A DNA stretch of 64,000 nucleotides from contig NZ_CP114289.2 of NCBI RefSeq assembly GCF_027111315.2, positions 4,216,001 through 4,280,000 of the forward strand, written 5' to 3'. Made by a program: the position numbers and the translations under genes. The DNA is from Flavobacterium limnophilum. Its GTDB lineage: Bacteria; Bacteroidota; Bacteroidia; Flavobacteriales; Flavobacteriaceae. Shown here piece after piece: positions 28,895-40,000 of the stretch; position 1 is the first letter of the stretch, and every line of letters starts with the position of its first letter. Under the pieces are notes generated by a model. The model had not been told where the DNA came from, did no database searches, and saw only the letters and a program-made list of their open reading frames with translations.

Positions 28895-31351
28895 ATGAAA
28901 AAATTAGTAAGTGGTTTGGTTTTGTCAGCTATTTTGGCCGTAAATGCGCAATCACAAGCATTAAAAAGTGGAACGGAAAAACAAATCGTAAAAGTTGATT
29001 TCGATTTTTCGCAACGAAGAGTGGAAGAAGTAAATGATACTAATTATAATTCTTGGCCAATAAGCGAACAAAAGCAAGCCGAAAAATCTTTCAATAGCCT
29101 AACCTTCAAATTGAAAGGAAACTTCAATGCAAAATGGTACAAGGTGGGGATGAATGCGCCATTTTACAGCAAATTGGCTAGTGATGGCTTGGCTACAGCC
29201 GAAAACTTGGAATTAACAATCAGCGGTCTGAAAGCGGGTCAACATTCGTTGTTGACTTTTCACAACACCTTTGACAAAATCGAAGGCAAAACATTTTCTC
29301 CGGTAAAAATTTACGTGAATGGTACATTGGCAGAAACCGTTTCGCCAAGCAATCGTTCCAATTCCAAAATTGAAACCGCCACGGCCTATATTCTTTTTAA
29401 TGCCGAAGCAAATAAGGATGTGGTGATTCGTTTTGAATTGGATTCAAAATCAACTGATTTTATCCAACAAATGGTGATTAATGGTTTTGAAATCGACACA
29501 CCCAATTTGAAAAAACAAGCCCATACGCCAAAGCCATCAAATGCTGACGAACACGTGGTGATGGACAACAATTTGATGTTGAAATGGGAATCGGCAAAAG
29601 ATGCCGTAGCGCACCAAATCTATTTTGGAACCGATAAAAATGCGGTTACAGATGCCACAGATAAGTCTCCAGAATTTAAAGGAAAATTAACCGAGAACAA
29701 ATTCGATCTTGGAAAGTTATACAGTGGAACTACTTATTACTGGCGTGTGGATGAATTGGATGCCAAAGGAATAGCGACATTGGGAACCGTTTGGTCGTTC
29801 AAACCGGCGCAATTGGCTTTTCCGGGAGCGGAAGGTTACGGTCGTTTTGCCGTTGGAGGAAGAGGCGGAAAAGTGATTGAAGTGACCAACTTGAATGATA
29901 GTGGTCCGGGTAGTTTGCGTGATGCCGTAGATCAAACTATTGGTGCAAGAACCATTGTATTCAATGTTTCTGGAAATATAAAATTAGCTTCAAGATTAGT
30001 GGTGAATCAACCGTATATTACCATTGCTGGGCAAACTGCTCCGGGAGAAGGAATTACGATTTCTAGAGCACCGATTGGGCTGACTGGAAATGATGGTGTT
30101 GTGCGGTTTTTGAAAGTTAGAATTGGTGGAGGAACTACTTATGACGGAATGGGACTGACGGGTGCCAACCATAGTATTATTGACCACTGTTCTATCAGTT
30201 GGACGATTGACGAATCCTTTAGTTCTAGAGGATCACACAACATTACCCTGCAACGCACAATGATTTCAGAGGCCTTGAATGTGGCGGGTCACGACAAATA
30301 TCCTGCGGGTAAAATGCACGGATATGCCGCTACCATTGGCGGCGATGTGGGTAGTTTTCACCATAATTTATTGGCTCACAACTACGGTCGAAACTGGAGT
30401 ATTGGCGGAGGATTGAATGGAGATGGTTATTACGGAGGAAAATTGGATATCAGAAATAATGTGGTGTACAACTGGGGACATCGTGCTACAGATGGCGGTG
30501 CCAGTGAAGTGAATTTTGTGAATAATTTTTATAAACCGGGAGTTTCTACTGATATTTTTGTGGCCTTGAATGCACAAATTGAAGGCGTTGGAAAAGGGAA
30601 ACAACAATATTATTTTGATGGAAACGTGATGCCAGGTTATTTTAACGAAAAGAACCAAGATAAAGGAAGAAAATTTACATTATCAAATAAAGCGACCGCA
30701 GATTATGACGTGTTTTTGCCAAAACCATTTTTCGAATCGTATGTAAACACGCAAAGTGCAGAAGCAGCATACAAAAACGTGCTTTCGGATGTAGGAGCGA
30801 ATGAACCTTTCTTCGATAAACACGATATTCGTATTGTTGAGGAAACTTTGAAAGGAACTTATACTTTCAAAGGAAGTAAAAGTGGTTTGGGAGGCATGAT
30901 TGACAACGAAGCCGACCAAGGAGGTTGGCCAAATTTTGCGTCTGAAACTCGTCCTGCAGATTGGGATACCGACCACGATGGATTGCCAAACTGGTGGGAA
31001 AAAGCCAAAGGTTTGAATGTGAATTCGGCTGCAAATGATTTCTCGGATGCTAATTCGGACAAGGACAAAGACGGATTTACCCAATTGGACGAGTATTTGG
31101 ATTGGATGGCAAAACCACATTTTTTCATCAATTCAGGGGGAAAATTGACCTTGAATGCCAAAGATTATTTCAAGGGATACGAGAAAAAACCGGTATATGC
31201 TTTCTCTGATGTTGTTAACGGAAAAGTAAACTTGAAAGGTTCTACGATTGAATTTACAGCTGCCCAAAAAGGTTTGGCTTCGTTCAAAATAACCGTAACA
31301 GACAAAGATGGAGACACGATGAGTCGTATTATCAACGTCTTTGTGAAATAA
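28895..31351 (+). CDS. Multidomain pectate lyase, PL1-like
   Basis: The 818-residue secreted protein has a signal peptide near NAQS and an N-terminal beta-sandwich (about 25-205). An Fn3-like module (about 215-305) has the pattern MLKWESAKDAVAHQIYFGTD. The catalytic parallel beta-helix follows (about 310-640), opening FPGAEGYGRFAVGGRGGKV and including TIVFNVSGNI, ITIAGQTAPGEG and NHSIIDHCSISWTIDE. A calcium-binding thrombospondin-3-like stretch with Asp repeats (DTDHDGLPNWWEKAKGL, about 690-735) and a cadherin-like C-terminus end it. PL1 enzymes cleave polygalacturonate by beta-elimination using Ca2+. It is the largest of three PL1-like genes here and the only one with extra N-terminal modules. 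Confidence 0.88.
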   Translation: MKKLVSGLVLSAILAVNAQSQALKSGTEKQIVKVDFDFSQRRVEEVNDTNYNSWPISEQKQAEKSFNSLTFKLKGNFNAKWYKVGMNAPFYSKLASDGLATAENLELTISGLKAGQHSLLTFHNTFDKIEGKTFSPVKIYVNGTLAETVSPSNRSNSKIETATAYILFNAEANKDVVIRFELDSKSTDFIQQMVINGFEIDTPNLKKQAHTPKPSNADEHVVMDNNLMLKWESAKDAVAHQIYFGTDKNAVTDATDKSPEFKGKLTENKFDLGKLYSGTTYYWRVDELDAKGIATLGTVWSFKPAQLAFPGAEGYGRFAVGGRGGKVIEVTNLNDSGPGSLRDAVDQTIGARTIVFNVSGNIKLASRLVVNQPYITIAGQTAPGEGITISRAPIGLTGNDGVVRFLKVRIGGGTTYDGMGLTGANHSIIDHCSISWTIDESFSSRGSHNITLQRTMISEALNVAGHDKYPAGKMHGYAATIGGDVGSFHHNLLAHNYGRNWSIGGGLNGDGYYGGKLDIRNNVVYNWGHRATDGGASEVNFVNNFYKPGVSTDIFVALNAQIEGVGKGKQQYYFDGNVMPGYFNEKNQDKGRKFTLSNKATADYDVFLPKPFFESYVNTQSAEAAYKNVLSDVGANEPFFDKHDIRIVEETLKGTYTFKGSKSGLGGMIDNEADQGGWPNFASETRPADWDTDHDGLPNWWEKAKGLNVNSAANDFSDANSDKDKDGFTQLDEYLDWMAKPHFFINSGGKLTLNAKDYFKGYEKKPVYAFSDVVNGKVNLKGSTIEFTAAQKGLASFKITVTDKDGDTMSRIINVFVK

Positions 31352-31360
31352 TTCCAATTT

Positions 31361-31397
31361 TTAACCCTGTCAGGGTTAAAAACCCTGACAGGGTTAA
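31361..31397 (+). repeat. CCCTGTCAGGG double palindrome, copy 1 of 2
   Basis: AACCCTGTCAGGGTT and AACCCTGACAGGGTT are themselves palindromic and are also inverted copies of each other around TAAA. It begins 9 bases after the PL1 stop and ends 20 bases before the GH127 ATG. The second copy is at 54331. Confidence 0.85.
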
Positions 31398-31417
31398 ACT
31401 TAAAACAAAATTTTAAA

Positions 31418-33439
31418 ATGAAAAAGCATTTAATTCTATTATCAACGATACTTTTTTCAACCGCTTTTGTGGCGCAGAACAAAGGCTTGGTAGCCAATTC
31501 TGAAAGTCCTTATTCCAAATTGCAAAGCGTGAATTTGCAAGATGTGCAATGGACAAACGGTTTTTGGAAAGAACAATTTGATGTGGAAACCAAAAATACT
31601 TTGCCTTATATGTGGGATTTGTATCATAATGATTCGATTTCTCACGCCTACAAAAACTTCGAAATTGCAGCTGGCGAAAGCAAAGGAACTTTCAAAGGGC
31701 CTTCTTTTCACGATGGGGATTTTTACAAGATTTTCGAAGGAATGGCGGCCACTTATGCCGTTACGAAAGACAAGAAATTGGATACCGAAATGGACAAAGC
31801 TATCACACTTTTCGCCAAAACACAACGCAAAGACGGCTATTTGCACACGCCGGTTTTAATTGATGAGCGCTGGGGAACTTTGGGGCCTGAAGAAGTGAAA
31901 AAACAACTGGGTTTCGAGAAATACAATATGGGACATTTGATGACTGCGGCTTGTATTCATTATCGTGCCACAGGAAAAACCAATTTTTTGAATGTTGCCA
32001 AAGGCGTGGCTGATTTTCTGTATGATTTCTATAAAAAAGCATCGCCGGAATTAGCCCGAAACGCCATTTGCCCTTCACATTATATGGGAATTGTCGAAAT
32101 GTATCGCACAACCAAAAACCCAAAATATCTGGAATTGGCGAATAATCTAATTGATATTAGAGGAACCACGAATGACGGAACCGATGATAATCAGGACAGA
32201 ATTCCGTTTAGAAAACAAACCACGGCAATGGGTCACGCCGTAAGAGCCAATTATTTGTACGCAGGAGTTGCTGATTTGTATGCCGAAACGGGAGAGAAAA
32301 AATTATTGGACAATCTGGAATCTATTTGGGATGATGTGACTTATCGTAAAATGTACATCACGGGAGCTTGCGGTTCTTTGTATGATGGGGTTTCGCCAGA
32401 CGGAACTTCGTATAATCCAACCGATGTACAAAAAATTCATCAGGCATACGGAAGACCTTTTCAATTGCCAAATGCCACGGCGCACACAGAAACCTGTGCC
32501 AATATTGGAAACGTTTTGTGGAATTGGAGAATGCTTCAAATCACGGCTGATGCCAAATATGCGGATATCGTGGAATTGGCCTTGTACAATAGCGTTTTGT
32601 CAGGGATAAGTTTGGAAGGAAAGGAATTTTTCTATAACAATCCGTTGAATGTTTCCAAAGATTTACCTTTTAAACAAAGATGGAGCAAAGAACGCGAAGG
32701 CTATATTGCATTGTCGAATTGTTGTGCGCCAAACGTGACAAGAACCATTGCCGAGATCAGCAATTACGCTTATAATTTTTCGAAAGAAGGATTGTATGTG
32801 AATTTATACGGAAGCAACAATCTGAATTCAACGACACTTAATGGAGAAAAAATTGAAATCGAACAGCAAACCAATTACCCTTGGGATGGAAAAATAACCT
32901 TAAAAATTGTAAAAGCTCCAAAAGATATTTATGCTTTTTTCTTGCGAATTCCGGGTTGGAGTCAGGGAACAACAATTGCAATCAATGGTAAAAATGTTGA
33001 TGATGCAATTGTTTCTGGTTCATACCAAAAAATAGCACAAAAATGGAAAAAAGGAGATGTCGTTGAATTGAACATTCCGATGCCTGTTGAATTGATGCAA
33101 GCCAATCCGCTTGTAGAAGAAATCAAAAATCAAGTTGCCGTGAAAAGAGGGCCAATTGTGTATTGTTTAGAATCAAATGAGCTTCCTGCTAACACTAAAG
33201 TTAATGATGTTCTTTTGAATGTGAATTCTAAATTCACTACCGATTTTATTAAAATAGACAATCGAAATTTACTCAGCATTAATGCCAGTTCGTCAATTGC
33301 TCCAGATAATTCTTGGGATAAAAAGTTATACCAACCCATTCCTAAAGATGAGGGTAAAACCTATTCCATAAAATTAATTCCTTATTTTGCGTGGGGAAAT
33401 CAAGGCAAAGGCGAAATGTCGGTTTGGTTGTCGCATTAA
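31418..33439 (+). CDS. GH127 family beta-L-arabinofuranosidase-like enzyme
   Basis: This 673-residue secreted protein has a signal peptide ending near FVAQ, an (alpha/alpha)6 barrel (about 30-450) and C-terminal beta domains. Active-site residues of GH127 are visible: Glu358 and Cys360 in HTETCANIG, and the Cys pair Cys435-Cys436 in SNCCAPNV. In the characterised enzyme HypBA1 the set is, from memory, Glu338, Cys340, Cys417 and Cys418, so the spacing agrees closely. One Cys acts as nucleophile and the set binds zinc. GH127 also contains an aceric acid hydrolase of the rhamnogalacturonan II pathway, so either arabinofuranose or aceric acid could be the leaving sugar. The next three genes follow within 6-15 bases. 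Confidence 0.92.
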   Translation: MKKHLILLSTILFSTAFVAQNKGLVANSESPYSKLQSVNLQDVQWTNGFWKEQFDVETKNTLPYMWDLYHNDSISHAYKNFEIAAGESKGTFKGPSFHDGDFYKIFEGMAATYAVTKDKKLDTEMDKAITLFAKTQRKDGYLHTPVLIDERWGTLGPEEVKKQLGFEKYNMGHLMTAACIHYRATGKTNFLNVAKGVADFLYDFYKKASPELARNAICPSHYMGIVEMYRTTKNPKYLELANNLIDIRGTTNDGTDDNQDRIPFRKQTTAMGHAVRANYLYAGVADLYAETGEKKLLDNLESIWDDVTYRKMYITGACGSLYDGVSPDGTSYNPTDVQKIHQAYGRPFQLPNATAHTETCANIGNVLWNWRMLQITADAKYADIVELALYNSVLSGISLEGKEFFYNNPLNVSKDLPFKQRWSKEREGYIALSNCCAPNVTRTIAEISNYAYNFSKEGLYVNLYGSNNLNSTTLNGEKIEIEQQTNYPWDGKITLKIVKAPKDIYAFFLRIPGWSQGTTIAINGKNVDDAIVSGSYQKIAQKWKKGDVVELNIPMPVELMQANPLVEEIKNQVAVKRGPIVYCLESNELPANTKVNDVLLNVNSKFTTDFIKIDNRNLLSINASSSIAPDNSWDKKLYQPIPKDEGKTYSIKLIPYFAWGNQGKGEMSVWLSH

Positions 33440-33454
33440 TATAATTTAAAAAAT

Positions 33455-34447
33455 ATGAAAAAAATTGTAACCTTATTTTTGATCTTTAGCTCCATTGTTT
33501 TATCTGCTCAAACTACTGATAATCGCTTTGAATTGACCGTTGCGCAGGACGGTTCTGGAGATTTTAAAACCATACAAGAAGCCATCAACAAAGTCAGAGA
33601 CCACGCCGAATTTAGAGTTGTAATTACTGTAAAGTCGGGTGTTTATAACGAGAAAGTAGTTATTCCAGCTTTCAAAAGAAATATTACTTTGAAAGGGTTA
33701 GACAGAGAGAAAACCGTTATTTCGTATAATGACTATTCTGGAAAACCATTCCGTGGAATTGATGTTACGGGTGATGCTAAATTCAGTACTTACACCTCAT
33801 ACACTTTGTTGATTCAAGGAAATGATTGCACAATTGAGAATTTGACCGTCGAAAACACGGCAGGAAGAATAGGTCAGGCAGTAGCTTTGCACACAGAAGG
33901 GGACAGAGTTTCAGTGACAAACTGCTCCATTTTAGGAAATCAAGATACTTTGTATTTGGCCAAAGGCGGAACCAGAAATTATTTCGAAAACTGCTACATC
34001 AACGGAACTACCGATTTTATTTTCGGTGCAGCAACTGCTTATTTTTATAATTGTACTATCGAAAGTTTGACCAATTCCTATGTTACGGCAGCATCAACCA
34101 CCAAGCAAGATGGGTATGGATTTGTTTTCGTGGATTGCAAACTTATTGCAAAAGATGAAACCGTAAACAAAGTTTTCTTGGGAAGACCTTGGCGACCTTA
34201 TGCACAAACTGTTTTTATCAATACAGAAATGGGAGCACATATTGTTCCGGAAGGTTGGAATCCGTGGAAAGGCGACAAGAATTTTCCAGACAAGGAAAAA
34301 ACCGTGTTTTATGCTGAATATGGAAGTAAAGGTGCAGGAGCAAAAGATTTAACGGCTAGAGCTTCTTGGTCACACCAATTAAAAAAAGCCGATCTTAAAA
34401 AATACGATTTGCTTAAAGTGTTGAATGGTTGGAATCCTAAATTATAG
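33455..34447 (+). CDS. Pectin methylesterase, CE8
   Basis: This 330-residue secreted protein has a signal peptide ending at LSAQ and a right-handed beta-helix. It opens VAQDGSGDFKTIQEAI as CE8 proteins do. Catalytic residues are visible: Gln163-Asp164 in NQDTLY, Asp187 in GTTDFIFG and Arg244 in LGRPWRPYA. It removes methyl esters from homogalacturonan, which exposes substrate for the PL1 lyases and the GH28 encoded nearby. It lies 15 bases after GH127 and six bases before the CE12 gene, so these genes form a compact sub-operon. Confidence 0.95.
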   Translation: MKKIVTLFLIFSSIVLSAQTTDNRFELTVAQDGSGDFKTIQEAINKVRDHAEFRVVITVKSGVYNEKVVIPAFKRNITLKGLDREKTVISYNDYSGKPFRGIDVTGDAKFSTYTSYTLLIQGNDCTIENLTVENTAGRIGQAVALHTEGDRVSVTNCSILGNQDTLYLAKGGTRNYFENCYINGTTDFIFGAATAYFYNCTIESLTNSYVTAASTTKQDGYGFVFVDCKLIAKDETVNKVFLGRPWRPYAQTVFINTEMGAHIVPEGWNPWKGDKNFPDKEKTVFYAEYGSKGAGAKDLTARASWSHQLKKADLKKYDLLKVLNGWNPKL

Positions 34448-34453
34448 ATTAAC

Positions 34454-35236
34454 ATGAATAATTTTAAAGTTGTATTAATTGCTTTTGTCTCCATGCTGGT
34501 TTTAAGCGCCTCTAGTCCAAAATCGAAGGTAACCACAATTTTCTTGATTGGAGATTCCACGGTAGCCGATTATTCTTTGGAAGACAATTATCAAACCAAG
34601 AGATTTCCTTTGGTAGGTTGGGGACAAGTGTTTCAACCGTTTTTCCAAAAAGACAGTTTGAAATTGGTCAAGAATATTTTGGGAAATGCCAAAGAAATAA
34701 AAATCGACGATAGGGCAAAAGGAGGTCGAAGCACCAGAACCTTTTTTCAAGAAGGACGATGGGTTACGGTTTATAAATCCTTGCAAAAAGGAGATGTCGT
34801 GATGATGCAATTCGGACATAACGATGGTTCGGTAGAAAAAACCGAGCGTTATGTTGACATTCAGGGGTATAAAGAATTCTTGAGACTTTTCATCAATCAA
34901 ACCCGTGAAAAAGGAGCAACACCAATAGTGATGACGCCAGTTGCCAGAAATTATCCTTGGAAAGATGGCAAGCTGACCAATGTGCACGGTGAATACCCGC
35001 AAGCGGCAAAAGACGTGGCAAAAGAACTCAACGTGAAATTGATCGATTTAAATGAATTGTCTATGGAATTCTTCAGTGGCAAAGGGCAAGATTTTGTTAC
35101 AAAAACGTATTTTATGAATTTTGAAGCTGGTTTGTATGAAGCTTATCCCAATGGTCAAAAAGACAACACACATTTTCAAGGTATAGGGGGAAAGGAAGTG
35201 GCAAAATTGGTCTTTGATGCAATGAAAAAGTTATAA
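34454..35236 (+). CDS. Rhamnogalacturonan acetylesterase, CE12 (SGNH hydrolase)
   Basis: The 260-residue secreted protein (signal sequence ending around SASS) has the SGNH blocks of CE12. These are IFLIGDSTVADY with the nucleophile Ser, GGRSTRTF with the oxyanion Gly, MQFGHND with Asn, and DNTHFQGIGG with the catalytic Asp/His. The size is normal for the family. It removes acetyl groups from the galacturonic acid of the RG-I backbone. Position between CE8 and another esterase shows a dedicated de-esterification block. Confidence 0.93.
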   Translation: MNNFKVVLIAFVSMLVLSASSPKSKVTTIFLIGDSTVADYSLEDNYQTKRFPLVGWGQVFQPFFQKDSLKLVKNILGNAKEIKIDDRAKGGRSTRTFFQEGRWVTVYKSLQKGDVVMMQFGHNDGSVEKTERYVDIQGYKEFLRLFINQTREKGATPIVMTPVARNYPWKDGKLTNVHGEYPQAAKDVAKELNVKLIDLNELSMEFFSGKGQDFVTKTYFMNFEAGLYEAYPNGQKDNTHFQGIGGKEVAKLVFDAMKKL

Positions 35237-35246
35237 AACATCTAAT

Positions 35247-36197
35247 ATGCAGCGACTTAATTTAATTTTCATTCTATTTTTAGTTTCTGCAGTGGCGTTG
35301 GCGCAGCAACCAATTCCAAGAGATACTTCTTTTACTATTCAAAGCACTTTTGTCAAAGAAAAAAAACACAGGCCTTACATAGAAATTGCTCGACCCGAAA
35401 TGAGTGATGGGGTTGTTTTTCTAAAAGACCAAGTCTATAAAAAACTGGGAGAAAGAACATTGACGGCCGATGTTTATTACCCCAAAAAGAAAATAAAAGG
35501 AAATTACCCGGGCGTGATTTTGATTCACGGTGGAGGTTGGCGATCGGGCGATAAATCCCAAACCACTTCTATGGCAATTGCTTTGGCAAATGCGGGTTAT
35601 GTGGCAGCTTGTGTAGAATATAGACTGTCTTTGGAAGCCAAATTTCCCGCTGCCGTGTACGATGTCAAATCGGCGATTAGGTGGATGAGAGCCAATTCGA
35701 AAAAGTTCCATCTCGACTCCGAGAAGATGGCCACATTGGGAATGTCGGCAGGAGGACAATTGGCAACTTTGGTAGGTTTTACCAACTTCAACAAAGAGTA
35801 TGAAGACGCTACAGGAAACCCAAAACAATCCAGTGCAATTCAAGCGGTAGTAAACATTGACGGAACCTTGTCTTTTCATCATCAAGAATCACGGGAAGGC
35901 ACGGCGACTTCATTTTGGCTAAACGGCACTTTTGAAGAGAATCCAAAGGTTTGGGAATCCGCTTCACCATTAGATCATGTTTCTAAACAAGCTCCACCTA
36001 TCGTATTTATCAACAGTTCGATTCCAAGATATCATGCAGGAAGAGATGATATGATCAAAAGATTAAATTCATTCCATATTTATTCAGAAGTGCACACCTT
36101 GCCAGACACTCCACATCCTTTTTGGTTTTTCAATCCTTGGTTTACTCCAACGGTAAATCATGCGGTTCGTTTTCTGGATCAAAGATTTAAGAATTAG
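35247..36197 (+). CDS. Secreted alpha/beta-hydrolase esterase
   Basis: This 316-residue protein has a signal peptide ending at ALAQ and the alpha/beta-hydrolase motifs HGGGWRSGD (oxyanion hole) and GMSAGGQLA (nucleophile Ser in GxSxG). A His occurs near the end in DTPHPFWFF. It belongs with BD-FAE/CE10-like esterases. Substrates in such loci are acetyl or feruloyl esters on pectin; which one applies here is not visible. It is the last gene of the first block, 10 bases after CE12, and is followed by the long gene-free region. Confidence 0.88.
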   Translation: MQRLNLIFILFLVSAVALAQQPIPRDTSFTIQSTFVKEKKHRPYIEIARPEMSDGVVFLKDQVYKKLGERTLTADVYYPKKKIKGNYPGVILIHGGGWRSGDKSQTTSMAIALANAGYVAACVEYRLSLEAKFPAAVYDVKSAIRWMRANSKKFHLDSEKMATLGMSAGGQLATLVGFTNFNKEYEDATGNPKQSSAIQAVVNIDGTLSFHHQESREGTATSFWLNGTFEENPKVWESASPLDHVSKQAPPIVFINSSIPRYHAGRDDMIKRLNSFHIYSEVHTLPDTPHPFWFFNPWFTPTVNHAVRFLDQRFKN

Positions 36198-37030
36198 TGA
36201 ATTGAAAATTCATTTTTGTCAAATGAGATGATTTTGACAGAAACAGCTCGATAATTACTCCAAAAAAACTCTCGAATCAGGGTTTTTACGATTCCGTTCA
36301 GCGACCAATTCTTGAGGCTGTAAAAAATGCTTTAATTGCTTGCTTAATCGTTAAAGCAAAACTGTAAGAATTTACTTTTTTAGCAAAAAAAAATGCTATT
36401 GAGAATGAATTTTAACACTTTTTAATTAATCAGAAATTACTATCTTGAAGTTGTGAATTGAGACGACATTTTTGTCTTTTTTTGAAATAGTTGTTTTTAA
36501 TTAATTATTTATTTAATTTTTTTTAATTTGCTGTAAATAAGTGTTTTGTATGTTTTTTTTTGGGTTGAATGAAATGTTTTAGAACAAAAAAGGCAAGATT
36601 ATAATGAAGAAAATTGATTTTGTTAATTTACTTTAATGATTTAGATTTAGCTTTTTCTATTGCCAAAAATGCATCTAAAAAATCATTTATTATCTGTTCT
36701 ATTATGATTTTTTTGTATTTACCTTAACAAAATTTGCAAATACTGACTTAAAATTAATTATAATTAGTATTTCCTCTATATTTTTTGTTAATTTTATTTT
36801 TGAGCTGTTTTTTTAATAATATGATTTATTTTTTGCTACTTTTATTTCATAAAAATACCGAACCAGCATAGTGCAGGATAGTTTCGATTAATTGACCTAA
36901 TAAATTTGGCTCAAATATGATAATTGTGTTTTTCACATTTATTTTTTTCGAAACAAATCCGAAGGGATGTTTAACCGGTTTTTATATTTTTACTAACTAA
37001 ACTAACTATTAATTTTAACTTAAAACACTT
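36198..37030 (+). other. 833-base gene-free AT-rich leader upstream of susC
   Basis: No credible coding frame is present. A short hairpin TGTCAAA...TTTGACA lies at 36217-36239 without a T tract. Exact TAnnTTTG boxes occur at 36795-36802 (TATTTTTG) and 36901-36908 (TAAATTTG), the latter leaving a leader of about 115 bases before the susC ATG. Neither has a good TTG at 19-21 bases upstream, so the promoter is probably activator-dependent. A small ACTAACTA direct repeat sits at about 36992-37008. The region is likely to contain the main promoter and regulator site of the import system, but no operator could be defined. Confidence 0.45.
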
Positions 37031-40000
37031 ATGAAACAAACTATTAAACAGGTGTGTGGTGTGCTGTTATTTGCTCTGTTGAGTTTGTCGGGCTTTGCCC
37101 AAAAAACGAATGGAGATAAAGTAATCATCACTGGGAAGGTAATCGATAACACGGGTGCTGGTGTACCTGGAGCAAACGTTGTCGAGAAGGGAACAAAAAG
37201 CAGTACGGTTACTGACTTTGACGGAAGTTATAAAATAACCGTGAATAAAGGAGGGGTTCTTGTTTTTGCTTTTGTTGGAATGGACAAGGTGGAAAGAGCC
37301 GTTGGGAATAGTGCCGTTATTAATGTAACAATGAAGGATGAGGCAACATCTCTTAAGGAAGTTGTTGTTGTGGGGTATGGTACTCAGAAGAAAGCTCACC
37401 TTACCGGAGCTGTTGGAACTATCCCGATGAAAGATATTGAAAATATTCCAACAGGTGATGTAGGTGCTGCGTTGCAAGGACGTGTTATTGGGGTTTCGGT
37501 TTCTGGAGGAGCAACTCGACCAGGTGTAAAATCTACATTAAAAATTCGTAACCCAATGTCAACTGCTAAAGATGGTGGTACAACTGCGCCTTTGTATGTA
37601 ATTGACGGAGTTTTGCAAATTGGTGCTGATGGAACAAATGATACTACTTTATTTGACAATATCGATTCTTCTGAGATAGAAAGTTTGTCTTTCCTTAAAG
37701 ACGGTTCTGCTGTTGTATATGGTGCAAGAGCCGCTCAAGGGGTTATTATTGTTACAACTAAAAGAGGTAAAATTGGTGCTGCAAAATTCAGCTACAGTGG
37801 TTCTTATGGTGCAAATGATGAGGCTTTTAGGACAAAAATGATGTCTGCTTATGATTTTGGTAACTATATTAATATTGCCAATGGTCCTAACGGAGCCAAC
37901 AAAGGTGTTGAGAAAGATTATTATTTTACACCTGATGAAATGGATTATTTTAAAACACTTAATTATAATCCATTAGAAGAAGAGTGGAAACCCTCATTCA
38001 ATTCGCGTCATAATCTAAATATTAGTGGTGGTACCGAAAAAGCAACTTACTTTGCAGGAGTATCTTATTATACCCAGAATGGTAATTTAAGTACCTTGGA
38101 TTATGAAAAATGGACTTACAGGGCGGGTGCAGATCTTAATATCTCGTCTAGTTTGAAAGCAGGTTTGCAATTGTCTGGTTTTTATTCAGATAAAACAAAA
38201 ACTTTCAACAAAATTGGTGGTGAGAATGACGAAAATGATTATAGAACTTTATTAAGTGCTTTGCCATTTATGCCTCAATACATTAATGATTTGCCGGTTC
38301 TGGCCAATACAACCAATGCTTTGTCTCAATATCATTATGGAGAGATACAACGTCTTGGAAATTTAGCTACAACTAATAGTAGTAATATGACTTTGAATAT
38401 GTATGTTGACTACAAGGTACCAATTGTAAAAGGATTGTCACTTAGAGGTTCTTATGCTCGTAATATGGGGAATAGTAGAGGTACTCAGGTAGGAACAAGT
38501 TATAGATTGTATCAATTTAATCCTAGTACAACATTAAATGATGCTGGATTACCAATTGGTGGAGTAAATGGTCATATTATAAATGAAACTTCTACTGTTA
38601 AATCTAGTGCTTTGTACAAAAACGGTGACCGTTTGTATTATGACAACAATAATTCATTATTAACCCAAACCAACTTTACTGCTACTTACAATCGTGACTT
38701 CGGAAAACATAGTTTTAGTGGTTTATTCTCTATCGAGAAATCTGAATCAGGAAGTACTAAAGAAGTTGTTTTCAAAGAAGGTGTGATAGCAAGTACAAAC
38801 GGACAATTTGGTTCAGCTTTTGGAGCAATATCAGGAAGTACTTCTAAAAGTGAACAAGGTTCATTAGGTTATATCGGAAGGTTTAATTATGCTTACGGTG
38901 ATAAATATTTAGCAGAGTTATTGGTTAGAACAGATGCTTCTACCAAGTTTGCACCGGGTTATTATTGGGGAACTTTTTACTCTTTATCTGCTGGTTGGGT
39001 AATTTCTAAAGAAGATTTCTTCAAATCATCGGTTATCGATTTCCTTAAAGTAAGATATTCTATTGGTCACCTTGGAAAAGACGATACCAAAGCTTGGCAA
39101 TGGAGACAAAGATATACCTATCAAGATGGTAAAGGGATTGTGCTTGGTGAATCTAACAATGGAGTTAATAGTTCAACAGGTATGAAAATGGAAGTATCTC
39201 CTAATCCAGATGCACATTGGAGTGATGAAATAAAAACCAATTTCGGTCTTGAAATGAAGTTTTTGGATAACAGATTGTCATTTACAGGAGAATCTTATTA
39301 CAATATTGGAACTAACGTGTTTATGGAAAACACGGGTAATGTGCCTTTCACAGTTGGAGGAAGCGTTGCAGCTGAGAATTTTGGCTCAATCGATACTTTT
39401 GGTTACGAACTATCTCTTGGGTGGGATGATAGAGTAGGTAATGATTTTCAATATGGAATAGACGTTCGTTTTGGTTGGGCTGATAACAAAGTGGTTAAAG
39501 GAAATTATAATGCTGAGGACATCTTGAAACCTTGGAATCCAAAACCTGGTCAGTCAACTGATAATGGAGTTTGGGGATATGATTATCTTGGGATGTTCAA
39601 AACTCAGGCAGATATAGATGCTTATGTAGCTCAATATAATATAACAGCTGTTAAAGATATTGCTGGTAGTGTATCATATGCACCATCTCAACTAAGACCA
39701 GGTATGTTGTACTACAGAGATGTTAGGGGGGCTTATTTAGGAAACGGACAATTTGCAGCTCCAGATGGTATTATCGATGTAAATGACCAAATTCAATTAG
39801 CAAAAAGAGCAAACACTAAGTATGGCGCTGGAACTACTCTAAAAGTTGCTTACAAATCATTTAGTTTAAATACAGTAATTAATGCTTCTTTCGGAGGCGG
39901 ATGGTCTGAGGTTGATACTCAAACTAGAAAACCATTATACAATCAAATTTCTCGTAACTTTGATAGCAGACCGGAAATTTGGAATAATATTTACGACCCA

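Noticed and set aside
28895..31351. Type IX secretion C-terminal domain on the large PL1 protein
   Set aside because: The end reads as a cadherin-like beta domain (ITVTDKDGDTMSRIINVFVK) without the Gly-rich and terminal Lys-containing T9SS pattern.
36217..36239. Terminator after the esterase gene at 35247
   Set aside because: A seven-base-pair stem with a nine-base loop and no T run on the plus strand is too weak to call.
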